Source of the DNA: Alkalibacillus filiformis
GTDB lineage: Bacteria; Bacillota; Bacilli; Bacillales; Alkalibacillaceae
Direction: 5' to 3'
NCBI RefSeq assembly: GCF_030814115.1
Contig: NZ_JAUSUP010000006.1
Location: 46,686-110,685 of the forward strand
Length of the DNA: 64,000 nt
Part shown: positions 48,301 to 55,331 of the stretch, piece after piece
Numbering within the stretch: position 1 is the first letter of the stretch
How the letters are laid out: each line of letters starts with the position of its first letter
Program-made: the position numbers and the translations under genes
Notes under the pieces: generated by a model
The model's input: the letters and a program-made list of their open reading frames with translations, nothing else
Databases searched by the model: none
Told to the model about the DNA's origin: nothing

Positions 48301-48550
48301 TGAAGGTATCTTTGAAACAACAATCGACTTTGACCATAACGGAAATACATTCTTGTATGCAGAAGCAGAAAATGAAGTAGGGCAATCGGAAATGAGTGAC
48401 CGTCTGCAAGTGATTATTATTGGAAATCCTAATAGAAACCAACCTAATCAAACAGATGTTGAAAGTGAAGAAATAAAAGAAGACTATGATGATGAAGCTG
48501 AAGAGCAAGATGAGAATGCAACAGAATCTCAAGACAAAGATGAACTATAA
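39368..48550 (+). CDS. Giant secreted S8 subtilase with propeller and repeated C-terminal modules (3,060 residues)
   Basis: The start is the ATG at 39368 behind AAGGAGGG. Residues 1 to about 35 form a signal peptide; an acidic linker and propeptide follow. The subtilisin domain spans about 235-540 with Asp252 (GIMDTGVE), His297 (GHGTHVAG) and Ser469 (GTSMASPHVAG), and resembles bacillopeptidase F. Then come two carboxypeptidase-regulatory-like modules, a PQQ-type beta-propeller (about 720-1050), two more modules, and five tandem units starting near residues 1220, 1593, 1968, 2344 and 2720. Units 1-4 each have a Rossmann/ThuA-GATase-like domain and two regulatory-like modules. Unit 5 has the GATase-like domain only, followed by an Ig-like domain and an acidic tail. 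There is no LPXTG motif. It is much larger than known bacillopeptidases (about 1,400 residues). Confidence 0.93.
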   Translation: MKKLNRHKWLHLLLIIVITSSSFLSNGAFTMSAQADEIAQNDETVEQERELAYQEEQQSPNSIEEEDLSSILDGLGFEPNLQDPSSQERPNAPPKVDPNIKTQLEQNEKVDVIIRLTEQENMNTLYEEISNQPREQRIESIKQNLQAKAETSQESFIREINHSTADEQVEIQKQLWINNSIVATVDKDALDTIEQHDDVNQITLDKVIELPEITIESTEPRLPEWGLEKISAPDVWGDYGIKGEEVVVGIMDTGVEVEHEALKHNYRGRDGNHEYSWIDVSGHGYDNPTDGHGHGTHVAGTAVGGGDGEPIGVAPKADWIAAKIFDDSGATTTSAIHEAFEWFLAPGGDPSKAPHVVNNSWGNNNTYNTEFYEGVQAWVAAGIFPLFSAGNSGPGAETIGSPASFPESYAVGATNIHDQVASFSSRGPVFWENNDGETVRYTKPEISAPGHEIYSAWPGGEYNTISGTSMASPHVAGSIALLLSSNPDLTIDNIKDHLERTARIEPHMSETPNDLYGYGIINIHQAVTEVAFSGQLIGQVLNKEGEPVPATIKLPEQDLTYTLEDDGHIDLTIQEGNHEVIVDGFGYETLETNITIEKDDTTEVNWTLSSSERDNLTGEVLNEDGEPVSYAFVRLKDTPLQTERTDQNGHFSFEHLPIDTYELQVSGQTFDGVTKAINLAEEQHLTIEVHEQLQMSHEDWRTANHNYERNAVSPNVIDENNLDLDWTYDTDSRGQILFSTPSATNDTIVLTTDRGWIVALDAKTGEESWAVRFGSTNRSTPTIEGNIVYVSGGDDQSIYALDLETGSTIWSRFIGQAAIYASPIVEGDTIYVSSGLNDDATLYALDKNSGDTLWANDLGGSSFFGSALGDDYLYVGTYDNRTLRAFDPDTGEEVWTFTTEQNEGFASRPVYEDQTLYVTSANLDHGSATLYAIDAQSGEVLWQQQGLGDPQAGSPIVYEDLLIISSLAQPILRAFDKNTGEELWSNQSYGTSYHNGAVSSNGVLFLTNSNGSFFAIDVYTGEVMDEYNMPNYSTSGTLILPGTVIVPNVTSVQSYSSPGILTGTITDEDGQPLEGTVSVKDTDQSVEANEDGTFTLMHQPGEYEVKVEYYGKEQVYEHVDFVSGYEVEKAYTLTDAPVGSFEITVIDERTNNSLEDVTVNLTNTPINGSTNSDGEFHEEEVYTGSYDLNLQLNGYVEITEEIEISAGTDNSFEFDLQPYDIAVLNDFESEITNFLNTNGFAAEERDWDVTEDLDRYDILYLNGAYTSGGWQPDEETFNELVEQAEANNVHIVFADTWGPSYGSIRHLVDYYNDPEEISHTYNSGTVSMQVDESHPIFDGYDVGDTLTLYEQGGDFAWFNEYSGREISSIGSSQLGMVGTGVGYKAITEDSAHLLLASHAASPWVSPYQGWLPDMQNTFLNSIEYLQNVEFGEVNGTIEDQSGNPISATVMVDETNQTFETDGELQFYHDEGNYSLTIRSAGFETETLDVEVEHGAPFSFSAELQSTDGGSVSGTVINEYTSNALENVAVEAVNDDEVIAETETDETGYYELLNLDEGDYELTFSLEGYLTETTGIEVESSPITIDQTLRETPDIAVLADYFSSSRNFQHVFSEYGIEVEQLTYNNVHERVGDFDVIFINAMSSFSFGEEDIDELFKLADEEKTSLIIGETDSSTSPLPAIVEHRNDPEYSDTVSDTSNPSGYFVTEDHDLFRNYEQGEFIELLVPSNSNIGYFENYSGYTIAESQHQGSNRYGPAVAYKPRTDLSVELLMAGHGFSFRHHADHYTDEAKQLLIDSVIWAAHAEFSTIDGTVTDEDGQPLLATTHVVGEEIEEMTDPNSGEFSIPILDGDYELEVSSFGYETKTVSASAGQDGEPLNITMQVSEDAGTITGHIESEVDASAISDVSVNLEGFPRSTISNTQGAYTLENIEPGTYSLTFESEDHVLKEIEVEVQPGETTTQNIELKPSPTVGIIVDNTSSSGVTLSEYLEERGYNTTDLLYTDLDQLSEVDLIFANSDYGHEFNPTQEEFDRFVERIDEEQLPIIWTGHTGDRGAIRFLNEFENNPGTEITGQDSNVAGIATEAHPIVEGVELENPFPMEASFDRYYAFDDYDGESIAQVEIEGERIGDLVAYKGRTSESVEILLGNMTISHLFHPGGDFDENRETIINNAILWALDNEEPLAGDLHGTLENDLDQTIQGTITVAETGKTVTTDQQGEFFLGLPAGDYTLLVEAYGHETTEFQVTIDNGSVYDEVFTLESNDVGVISGTVYDSQTEESIPGATISLLGTPIEVEADENGYYEAVAPVGEYDVRANAPGYMGQTTSNVEVVKGEEVTTNFYMSESEEIAVITTTTNQSRFDVLFDEIGYEVDYFSSANTEELLEVIDEYALIIFNNRSSSISNEEFQELIDEADEREISMIFASQFGGGTIADLRDIYNNPESVNWSFVPGHVNLTVETGHPLFAGISEEEFSILESGSSNQQYAVYNNYSGTTVGQISHNEEGSLGEGIGYDFRTANSVHLLLSGLQVGTYADVESNWTDEAKLLYANSIDWAISASLGEVTGTVTDEDGNPIEQATVSIPDNDLEVVTNANGEYRIGVGSGTYEVTAQATGFHEKTQSVTIEEQGDTVELNFSLEEIEGTSISGVIIDDETNEPIEEATVTLTKDDEELEITQSNADGEYTFDQLLPGEYSVSVEKDGFIGSEKEVTVETEPISIDLMLNNIIVAVIDDHNHELESLLNEHDLFSESVSWDVLDRIEQFELVVVNSNQADDEQVEQLIERTDELEISVMFLGTWGQNDGSIHLLEQYAGYPTHDQHGYDEGEVILKLGEVDHPIFNDLPDSFVIHGEGSPYSTFRDYPGSNLANLIVNDEDLGTAIAYEYRSEQSIHLLLSSFAATNMIAPTYGWTEDAKTLFVQSAQYAMEAETEFEEPSKPAFDEEQIRTNERGVEITGTSDPNVTINIYEKKDDHESLVKTVTSDDEGIFETTIDFDHNGNTFLYAEAENEVGQSEMSDRLQVIIIGNPNRNQPNQTDVESEEIKEDYDDEAEEQDENATESQDKDEL
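43025..48130 (+). repeat. Five tandem protein-coding units of about 1,125 bases inside the giant subtilase gene
   Basis: Units begin at about 43025, 44144, 45269, 46397 and 47526, so the step is 1,119, 1,125, 1,128 and 1,129 bases. Each opens with a hydrophobic strand of the kind IAVLNDF/IAVLADY/VGIIVDN/IAVITTT/VAVIDDH, followed by a Rossmann-like domain with a DHPIF or SHPIF-type segment and a closing HLLL strand. Units 1-4 end in two beta-sandwich modules (GTVTDEDGxP type). The copies differ greatly in DNA sequence, so the duplication is old. Confidence 0.85.
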
Positions 48551-48561
48551 ATTACTGTAAC

Positions 48562-48604
48562 AAAAAGGTCCAACTAGTCACTAAGGCTAGTTGGACCTTT
48601 TTTT
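48562..48604. terminator. Bidirectional terminator
   Basis: AAAAAGGTCCAACTAG pairs perfectly with CTAGTTGGACCTTTTT (16 base pairs, 9-base loop) and is followed by further T. It ends the giant gene and the convergent yibF gene. Confidence 0.92.
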
Positions 48605-49379
48605 ACTCTTCTACTTCCTCTTTTACACCAGACTTTATTAAGACATATGCCGTCACCCACGATGTTATAGGGATCACTAGGGCTACACCAATACCCGCCG
48701 CTAAAATCGTCACCATTTCAGCACTAAAGATTTTCGAATTAACAATTTCTCCAAACGAATAATTAAGGTCCATAAACCAAATAAGAAGCGCCATGTATCC
48801 CCCGAAAAATGCAAAGAAAAGCGTGTTTGTACTTGTTCCTAAAATATCTTTTCCAATACTTACACCTGATTGATATAGAGATCTTCTACTTAGATCAGGG
48901 TTGTGTCGATAAATTTCACGCATTGGAGAAGAAATTGAAATTGCTACATCAGTTATAGCTCCGATTGTACTCATGATAATTACTGAGGCCGCAATTTTAA
49001 CGAAATCAACCCCTAAGTAAACAGAGAAACCTTTAATCTCCTCTATTTGTTCTTCGCTAAACCCTTGAATCATTGCGCTTTCAGTCATAAAGATAATAAA
49101 TAAAAGCAAAGCAATGATTGTTGCCATTGTTGATATGAATGCGGTTTTCGTTTTAATGTTTATTTCATTTATATAAAATAAGTTAACACAACTTAAAATC
49201 GTCGTCGCAATTAATGTAACTATAATAGGATCAATATTTGGGTCAGCCATAAATAAAATTGAAATGATTAAAATAACGAAGTTGAAAAACAGTGCAATAA
49301 ATGACCGTGCCCCTTTTTGTCCTCCAATCACAACCATTAAAATGAATAAAATAATCGCAAACCACACTAACACACTCAT
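48603..49379 (-). CDS. YibF-type membrane protein (YibE/F family, second gene)
   Basis: This 258-residue protein has about seven membrane helices and belongs to the YibE/F family. The GAITDVAISISSPMREI segment and the following SGVSIGKDILGTSTNTLFFAF are conserved with its partner (GAIMDVAITMSSS, SGMDIGKDIMGTMTNILFF), which shows that both genes come from one ancestor. Its ATG overlaps the stop of the larger partner, so the two are made together. They probably form a heteromeric membrane complex; the transported substrate is unknown. Confidence 0.9.
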   Translation of the reverse strand: MSVLVWFAIILFILMVVIGGQKGARSFIALFFNFVILIISILFMADPNIDPIIVTLIATTILSCVNLFYINEINIKTKTAFISTMATIIALLLFIIFMTESAMIQGFSEEQIEEIKGFSVYLGVDFVKIAASVIIMSTIGAITDVAISISSPMREIYRHNPDLSRRSLYQSGVSIGKDILGTSTNTLFFAFFGGYMALLIWFMDLNYSFGEIVNSKIFSAEMVTILAAGIGVALVIPITSWVTAYVLIKSGVKEEVEE

Positions 49380-50509
49380 ACTCTAGCCCTCTTTCGATTG
49401 ATAAAGAAGATCGTCAAATAAACACCAATTGGAATCGTAACGACAATACCAATGCCGCCAGCCAGTGCTCGCGCTAATTCTAGTGTTAAATTCATATTTA
49501 ACGTAAACCCTAGCGCTGCTGAGTTCTTTAAATACAAGATGATCATTGGAATTGAACCACTAATATAAACAAAGAACAAAATATTCGTCATCGTCCCCAT
49601 AATGTCTTTTCCAATATCCATTCCTGATTTTCTTAAAGCTTTATTCGAAATGTTGCTATTCTTCTCGTATAAATTGAATAATGATGAAGACATTGTAATG
49701 GCAACATCCATAATAGCGCCTAACGCACCAATTAACACACCAGCCATAAACACCATTTCTGGCGCACGTGTAACAAATTGCATCTCTTCATAACGTAATC
49801 CTTCTCCTGCTGTCCCCCACATAACAAAGGACGTAACCGCAAACAAAAACAATGTCCCCAATAAAGTGGCAGCTATTGCGGCATACGTTTTTTCATTGTT
49901 TCCATTAACTAGAAGTAACGATATAACGGTAAATAAAACAATACTAACCCCACTAATTATAAGTAAACTAATATTAGCCGTTTGAATATAAAAATCTAGT
50001 GCAAACGCAATGATGACAGCATTAATCGCTAAACTCACTACAGAATAAAAACCTTGCCTTTGACCAACTAATAATAAAATAATGATAAACACCCAAGCAA
50101 TCATCAACGTATAATGATCCCGTTTAACATCTAAAATTGAACCTGTTAACTGTTCAGATTCATTCGTTGAGTCAACCGACACAAACAACTCATGCCCAAC
50201 ACTATATTCATGATCATAAGCTTGTGATGCAGCATACTCATTATCTAGCTGAATTACAGCACCTTGATCCTCACCATTTTGAATAACACCTTCTAACCTT
50301 TGTGTTACTAGCTGGTCTTCATTACCATGTGGGTCTGTAACTTCTTCACTTTGAACCGTTTCAACTTCAACGATTTCAGCGATTGAACGTTCATAAAACT
50401 CATGGTTATGATTCACAAACCAAAACGAACTAATGATTAGAAGAAAGGTTAATATGTACAAAGCGATGCGCTTTTTCGTCATAAATTGCTTTACACTGTT
50501 CTTTCTCAC
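49376..50509 (-). CDS. YibE-type membrane protein (YibE/F family, first gene)
   Basis: This 377-residue protein has one N-terminal helix, an extracytoplasmic beta-rich domain of about 100 residues (40-140) and about eight further membrane helices that carry the YibE/F signature. It starts with GTG behind GGAGG. It is the first gene of a two-gene operon and overlaps yibF by 4 bases. The role of the family, found in many Firmicutes, is not known. Confidence 0.9.
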   Translation of the reverse strand: MRKNSVKQFMTKKRIALYILTFLLIISSFWFVNHNHEFYERSIAEIVEVETVQSEEVTDPHGNEDQLVTQRLEGVIQNGEDQGAVIQLDNEYAASQAYDHEYSVGHELFVSVDSTNESEQLTGSILDVKRDHYTLMIAWVFIIILLLVGQRQGFYSVVSLAINAVIIAFALDFYIQTANISLLIISGVSIVLFTVISLLLVNGNNEKTYAAIAATLLGTLFLFAVTSFVMWGTAGEGLRYEEMQFVTRAPEMVFMAGVLIGALGAIMDVAITMSSSLFNLYEKNSNISNKALRKSGMDIGKDIMGTMTNILFFVYISGSIPMIILYLKNSAALGFTLNMNLTLELARALAGGIGIVVTIPIGVYLTIFFINRKRARV

Positions 50510-50657
50510 AACAAAACCTCCACGATTCTCTTATCTTTTATTATTTCACAGAAACTGTGGAGCTTCAAAAAATGTTTTAAAAGAAATTAACCCTTTATTC
50601 ATAACTCACCTTTATATTGTTAACACTACAGGTATATAACAATTTGGAGGCTTAATT

Positions 50658-51680
50658 ATGATTGAAAACCAACCGAAATTAACTTCATCTGAAATTACAG
50701 GTGCTTGGACTGCTTATATGAACGACAGTATGTCTAAATGTGTATTAAGCTATTTACTGCAACATGTTGAAGATGATGATATTAAAGAGGTCGTACAGTT
50801 CTCATTAGACTTATCAACTCAACACATTCAAACTTTAACGGACTTGTTTAAATCTGAAAAACTCCCTTTACCTAAAGCTTTTACGTATGAGAACGATGTG
50901 AATTTAAATGCAGCTAGACTTTACACAGATCAATTTATGTTAACTTATATTAACCAAATGGCCAGAGTAGGATTAGTTTCTTATGGTGGATTCATTTCGA
51001 TGAGCGCACGTAAGGACATCAGAAGTTACTATATGGAATGTCTACAAGACTCCTCTGATTTGTATGACAGATCAACGCAAACAATGTTAGATAAAGGTAT
51101 TTTTGTTAGACCACCTTATGTAAACTATCCAACCTCAACTGATTTTGTCGATAGTAAATCTTATTTAAGTGGACTCAACCCTTTAAGCCAAAAGCGCCCA
51201 TTAAATACTGTAGAAATTTCTCATTTGTTTATGAACGTTCACACGAACACAATCGGCAGTAAGTTATCACAAAGCTTTGCCCAAACTTCATCGAACGAGA
51301 AAGTTCAAAAATGGATGAGTAGAGGTAAAGAAATATCTCAAAAACATATCGAAATCTTTACTAAAAACTTAACAAATGATGACATTACGCCACCGAATTC
51401 CTCAGATATCGGCGTCACAGACTCAACGACGCCACCTTTCTCAGATAAATTGAATATGTTCCACAATGCACTTTTAAGTAGCGCAGGTATAGGGAACTAT
51501 GCAACAGCTACTGCGGCTAGTCAACGTCTTGACTTAATCGTTAACTACGAACGTTTAGCAGTTGAAGTCGCAAGATACGCTTTAGATGGAGCGGAACTAA
51601 TGATCAAAAACAACTGGTTAGAAGAGCCACCAGGTACAATCGATAAAAAAATCTTAACTAAAAAGAAAGATGAACATTAA
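50658..51680 (+). CDS. DUF3231 family protein
   Basis: This 340-residue protein consists of two related halves, each a four-helix ferritin-like domain of about 160 residues: TSSEITGAWTAYMNDSMSKCVLSYLLQ opens the first and NTVEISHLFMNVHTNTIGSKLSQSF the second. This is the architecture of DUF3231, a family common in Bacillaceae, often in spore-forming species, with no established function. The start follows TTGGAGG. Confidence 0.88.
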   Translation: MIENQPKLTSSEITGAWTAYMNDSMSKCVLSYLLQHVEDDDIKEVVQFSLDLSTQHIQTLTDLFKSEKLPLPKAFTYENDVNLNAARLYTDQFMLTYINQMARVGLVSYGGFISMSARKDIRSYYMECLQDSSDLYDRSTQTMLDKGIFVRPPYVNYPTSTDFVDSKSYLSGLNPLSQKRPLNTVEISHLFMNVHTNTIGSKLSQSFAQTSSNEKVQKWMSRGKEISQKHIEIFTKNLTNDDITPPNSSDIGVTDSTTPPFSDKLNMFHNALLSSAGIGNYATATAASQRLDLIVNYERLAVEVARYALDGAELMIKNNWLEEPPGTIDKKILTKKKDEH

Positions 51681-51789
51681 GGAGATGCTTTCAACCCATC
51701 TCCTTATTTTTCTGTAAGCTTATTAATAGACATTAGACTTAAATTCTTTATACGATTAAGGTAGATGATTATGATGAAAGGGTGAGAAT

Positions 51790-52443
51790 ATGAAAAAAGT
51801 TTTAGTCGTTGGAGCAAACGGTCAAATTGGAAAACACTTAGTCGCGTCCATTCAAGAGAGTGATCAACTAGAGGCAAAAGCAATGATTAGAAAGAAAGAT
51901 CAAGCTTCGTTTTTCAAGGATCTAGGTGCAGATGTAGCTGTCGCGGATTTAGAAGGAGAAATTGAAGATATAAAGAAAGCCGCAGAAGATGTTGATGCCA
52001 TTGTGTTCACAGCAGGATCAGGTCCACATACTGGGAAAGATAAGACAATCATGATTGATTTAGATGGTGCTGTTAAAACAATTGAAGCTGCTAAACAAGC
52101 AAATGTAAAGCGCTTTATTATGGTTAGCTCATTTGATACGACACGTGAAGCGATTCAATCAGCTCCAGAATCTTTTGCGCCATACGTTGCAGCCAAACAC
52201 TATGCTGACGAATGGCTAAAAGACACTAACCTTGATTACACGATTGTTCACCCAGGCATTTTAACGAATGACGACGGAAAAGGACAAGTCAGCTTATCTG
52301 GGAAAAGTGAACCAACAGAAGTGCCACGTGAAGATGTCGCTAAAGTCATTAAAGCAGCTTTAGAAAATGACAATACGATCGGCAAATCTTTTAAAGCCAT
52401 TAAGGGCAACCAAGCCATTGAAGACGCAATTAAAACTGTTTAA
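51790..52443 (+). CDS. NAD(P)-binding SDR-like protein (YhfK type)
   Basis: This 217-residue atypical short-chain dehydrogenase has the dinucleotide motif VVGANGQIGKHL near residues 5-16, the central DVDAIVFTAGSG strand and the YVAAKHYADEWL segment with Tyr and Lys in the active-site positions. It closely resembles B. subtilis YhfK. Such proteins bind NAD(P)H and may reduce flavin-like or quinone compounds; the substrate is unknown. It precedes an MFS gene by 53 bases. Confidence 0.88.
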   Translation: MKKVLVVGANGQIGKHLVASIQESDQLEAKAMIRKKDQASFFKDLGADVAVADLEGEIEDIKKAAEDVDAIVFTAGSGPHTGKDKTIMIDLDGAVKTIEAAKQANVKRFIMVSSFDTTREAIQSAPESFAPYVAAKHYADEWLKDTNLDYTIVHPGILTNDDGKGQVSLSGKSEPTEVPREDVAKVIKAALENDNTIGKSFKAIKGNQAIEDAIKTV

Positions 52444-52496
52444 TTTGCTTCATAAATGATATGATGACATAGGAAAACAAGCAATGGAGATATTCT

Positions 52497-53654
52497 ATGT
52501 CACAAAACAAATCATTAACACCGCTAAAATCGTTTTTATTCGCGTTTTTTGCGACAAATACCATTATACTAAGTTTTATACCAATATATTTAAAAAAAGA
52601 GTTAGAGTTGAGCGGTACTGAAATCGGTTGGGTTTTGGCAATCGGTCCTTTAGCAGCACTAATCTCTGAGCCATTTTGGGGCTATATGAGTGATAAGTTC
52701 AAGACCGTTAAACGCATTTTAATTATTTTATTAACGGCTTTACTGTTATTCAGTATCGTCTTTTTTAATGTTTATAGCTTAGGGCTAATTCTGACCTTTG
52801 CTTTCTTTATGTATTTCTTCTCTGCACCTGTTGGGGCGTTTGGTGATAGTTTAGCCCAACGTCGTGCAGATGAGCTCTCAATTTCATTTGGAACGATCAG
52901 AACGTGGGGGTCAATTGGTTTTGCTGTGTCTGCACTCCTTGCTGGTCAGTACTTAACGTGGGCTGGAATAGATAACATTATTTGGCCTTACTTACTGTTT
53001 GGCTCATTTGCTCTTTTAGTTGCTTTTCGACTGACAGATGCAGAACCTTCTAAAGAATCGGTTAGCCTTAAAAGTGTTAAACTACTTTTTCAGAACAAAC
53101 GCTTAATGTTATTCTTGCTATTTATTATGTTCATTACAATCTCACATCGTACGAGTGATAGCTTTATCGGAATTTATATCGTTGAATTAGGCGGAACTGA
53201 AAGCTTGCTCGGTATATCATGGTTTGTTGGTGTGATCAGTGAAGCTGCTATATTTGCAACAGCTGCTTTCTGGTTTAAGAAATATCACACGCTAATGTTC
53301 ATTATTGTAGCGGGAGTCCTTTATACCATTCGTTGGTTTTTATTTGGCGTAATCCACGACCCTTGGGTTGTAATCGGACTACAGTTCCTACATGGTCTAA
53401 CTTTTGCTGTTCTTTATTTAGCAGCATTCGATTATATTACAAGACTTATTCCAAAGGTTGTCCAAGGAACAGGTCACCTCATGTTCCACACTGTCTTTTT
53501 CGGTGTATCTGGTATTATTGGATCACTTATGGGTGGACCTATTATTGATCACTATAGTGCTAATGCACTTTATACTGTATTAGGCGTCTTTGCTTTAGTT
53601 GGAACGGTATTAATCATAATATATCACGTAATACTAAATGTAAGAAGAGCCTAA
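52497..53654 (+). CDS. MFS transporter (LacY/nucleoside symporter-like, MFS_1-like)
   Basis: This 385-residue protein has twelve membrane helices and the fold of the MFS_1-like group (LacY and nucleoside:H+ symporters): IGWVLAIGPLAALISEPFWGYMSD in helices 2-3 and IRTWGSIGFAV in helix 5. Its similarity to YwbF-type transporters of Bacillus is plausible. The substrate cannot be told. A terminator follows directly. Confidence 0.88.
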   Translation: MSQNKSLTPLKSFLFAFFATNTIILSFIPIYLKKELELSGTEIGWVLAIGPLAALISEPFWGYMSDKFKTVKRILIILLTALLLFSIVFFNVYSLGLILTFAFFMYFFSAPVGAFGDSLAQRRADELSISFGTIRTWGSIGFAVSALLAGQYLTWAGIDNIIWPYLLFGSFALLVAFRLTDAEPSKESVSLKSVKLLFQNKRLMLFLLFIMFITISHRTSDSFIGIYIVELGGTESLLGISWFVGVISEAAIFATAAFWFKKYHTLMFIIVAGVLYTIRWFLFGVIHDPWVVIGLQFLHGLTFAVLYLAAFDYITRLIPKVVQGTGHLMFHTVFFGVSGIIGSLMGGPIIDHYSANALYTVLGVFALVGTVLIIIYHVILNVRRA

Positions 53655-53655
53655 A

Positions 53656-53690
53656 AAGAGGCTGTCTCGCTATTGAGACAGCCTTTAGTT
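53656..53690. terminator. Terminator between MFS and GrpB genes
   Basis: GGCTGTCTC and GAGACAGCC form a perfect stem with a 6-base loop; the flanks are A-rich on the left and TTTAGTTT on the right. Confidence 0.8.
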
Positions 53691-53692
53691 TA

Positions 53693-54217
53693 TTATTTTA
53701 GAACCGATTGGATAAACGTTTCTTTGCTTTCAGCATAAGCGATCACATCTTTAGCGTGCTCCTTTGCTAACTTAAGTTTAAGTGCTTCGTACTCTTTAGC
53801 AAGGGATCGGTCAGTATTCAGTCGGTCTCGAAATTGAATGTGTGCATTCCACCAATCACCATTATACTCAACAACGTGGAGATAATGAGTCTTCGTATAA
53901 TCCTCGTCTTCTATATAAGGAAACTTTGCAAAGACAATTTTCCCTTCTATCTCTTGTTTCTGTAACATGTAATAATTCGCTTCACTCATTCTCTTTAGAC
54001 CAAGTGATTGAACATCATCTAAACTTTTTAGACCAACAACTAGATCAATGATCGGCTTTGCCTTTAAACCTTTTATAGCTGTACTGCCAATATGCTCAAT
54101 ACTTAAGACGTGTTCTCCTACCAATTTTTGTAGCAGTTGTTTTTCTCGTTGGAATAGTTGAGGCCATTCTGGGTTGTAATGAACAAGCTTTACTTCACCT
54201 TTGTTTAACCCTAACAT
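53693..54217 (-). CDS. GrpB family protein (UPF0157, nucleotidyltransferase fold)
   Basis: This 174-residue protein belongs to the GrpB/UPF0157 family. The nucleotidyltransferase-like core is visible: VLSIEHIGSTAIKGLKAKPIIDLVVGL with the Gly-Ser and the Asp in place, and the later THYLHVVEYNGDWW segment. The family is widespread in Bacillaceae and its substrate is unknown; members are often annotated as dephospho-CoA kinase-like because of fusion proteins. It is transcribed alone. Confidence 0.9.
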   Translation of the reverse strand: MLGLNKGEVKLVHYNPEWPQLFQREKQLLQKLVGEHVLSIEHIGSTAIKGLKAKPIIDLVVGLKSLDDVQSLGLKRMSEANYYMLQKQEIEGKIVFAKFPYIEDEDYTKTHYLHVVEYNGDWWNAHIQFRDRLNTDRSLAKEYEALKLKLAKEHAKDVIAYAESKETFIQSVLK

Positions 54218-54317
54218 TAAATACCCCCTAAATAATGGTGTATTACCATCATAAGAGGTTTCTTACTTGAATTGTAGTCTAATAATTATTTCTAAATTAT
54301 GGTATAATAGAGTTGTA

Positions 54318-54357
54318 AAATAAAGCCCTTCAAACAGTTAAATTTGAAGAGCTTTGT
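54318..54357 (-). terminator. Rho-independent terminator of the small repeat protein gene
   Basis: On the minus strand AAAGCTCTTCAAA pairs with TTTGAAGGGCTTT (one G-U pair) and is followed by ATTTT. Confidence 0.75.
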
Positions 54358-54359
54358 TT

Positions 54360-54542
54360 TTATTTTTCATCAAAATCATCTGGATTTAGTTCATCTGTAA
54401 TATCATCATTTAAACGCCCGCTTCTCGGCTTGCCATCCTGCTCATTAAAGTCATCTGGATTTAATTCATCCGCTGTTTCTTCTTTCGTTTTGCGATATTG
54501 ATTATGATCTTGGCTTTGTTTTTGTTTTTGGTTTCGGTTCAT
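54360..54542 (-). CDS. Small acidic protein with a repeated DELNPDDF motif
   Basis: This 60-residue hydrophilic protein has a basic Gln/Lys/Asn-rich N-terminus and two copies of the motif ADELNPDDFNEQ/TDELNPDDFDEK, the second at the very C-terminus. I do not recognise the family. The gene has a GGAGGGA ribosome binding site and a terminator, so it is likely real. Its composition is like that of small spore or stress proteins of Bacillaceae, but this is only a resemblance. Confidence 0.72.
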   Translation of the reverse strand: MNRNQKQKQSQDHNQYRKTKEETADELNPDDFNEQDGKPRSGRLNDDITDELNPDDFDEK

Positions 54543-54653
54543 CTTGTCGATCCCTCCATCATTTTTACGCTATGCTTAGTTTGAGGAGAGGAAAAAACAA
54601 TATACATAAAATGTTATGACAAAATATTAAGCCTTAAATAGACCCCACCATGC

Positions 54654-55166
54654 TTACTCATTGTTATAATCTTTTCTCAGCAACCCCATCATCAAGGCGT
54701 CGTGGTAACTTCCATCGACGAAGAAGTGCTCTTTCAGCTCTCCTTCAATTTCAAATCCGACCTTTTCATAAAGGTGAATGGCTTTTTCATTATGTTTGAC
54801 GACGTATAAATAGATCTTATGCAAGTTTAACTGGTTAAAGCCATACTCAACGGTTAGTCTTGTAGCCTGTGCTGCATAACCTTTACCTTGGTGAGCGGGA
54901 TCAAACATAATAGCAAACTCTGCATTTCGATGACGCTTATCAATATCAAAAAGCCCAAGATAACCGACCCTCTCATTTGCGTGATACAGGATAAACGATC
55001 GGTGTGAATCACTATTAAGCGAGTTCTCATACTCCTTGTTCATTTTCTCTTTCGTTGTATAAGGTTCTTCAAACCAATAGTCCATGATGTTTGGATTAGT
55101 TCTCATGTTGTATATGAAATTTAAATCTTCTTTCTCTAGTGGGCGCAGTTGTAGGTTGTTGTCCAT
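54654..55166 (-). CDS. speG: Spermidine N-acetyltransferase
   Basis: This 170-residue GNAT enzyme is very similar to SpeG: LRPLEKEDLNFIYNM, MDYWFEEPYTTKE, the acetyl-CoA loop HQGKGYAAQATRL, and FNQLNLHKIYLYVVKHNEKAIHLYEKVGFEIEGEL. SpeG acetylates spermidine and spermine, which lowers polyamine toxicity and is also linked to salt and cold stress. The start follows TAGGAGG. It stands alone upstream of the glmS terminator. Confidence 0.9.
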   Translation of the reverse strand: MDNNLQLRPLEKEDLNFIYNMRTNPNIMDYWFEEPYTTKEKMNKEYENSLNSDSHRSFILYHANERVGYLGLFDIDKRHRNAEFAIMFDPAHQGKGYAAQATRLTVEYGFNQLNLHKIYLYVVKHNEKAIHLYEKVGFEIEGELKEHFFVDGSYHDALMMGLLRKDYNNE

Positions 55167-55277
55167 TTGTATCCTCCTAGTATGTATTATATTTTTATGG
55201 ATTAGATTTTCAAATACATTAATATAAACGAATACATTATAAAACTAAGTAAACGCTAATTACTATTTAAAATTTTA

Positions 55278-55320
55278 AACAATAAGCACCGAGGACATCC
55301 ACTTGAACTCCTCGGTGCTA
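55278..55320 (-). terminator. Rho-independent terminator of glmS
   Basis: AGCACCGAGGA and TCCTCGGTGCT form an 11-base stem around a 13-base loop; a T-rich stretch follows on the minus strand. Confidence 0.85.
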
Positions 55321-55331
55321 CTTTTTGGCTT

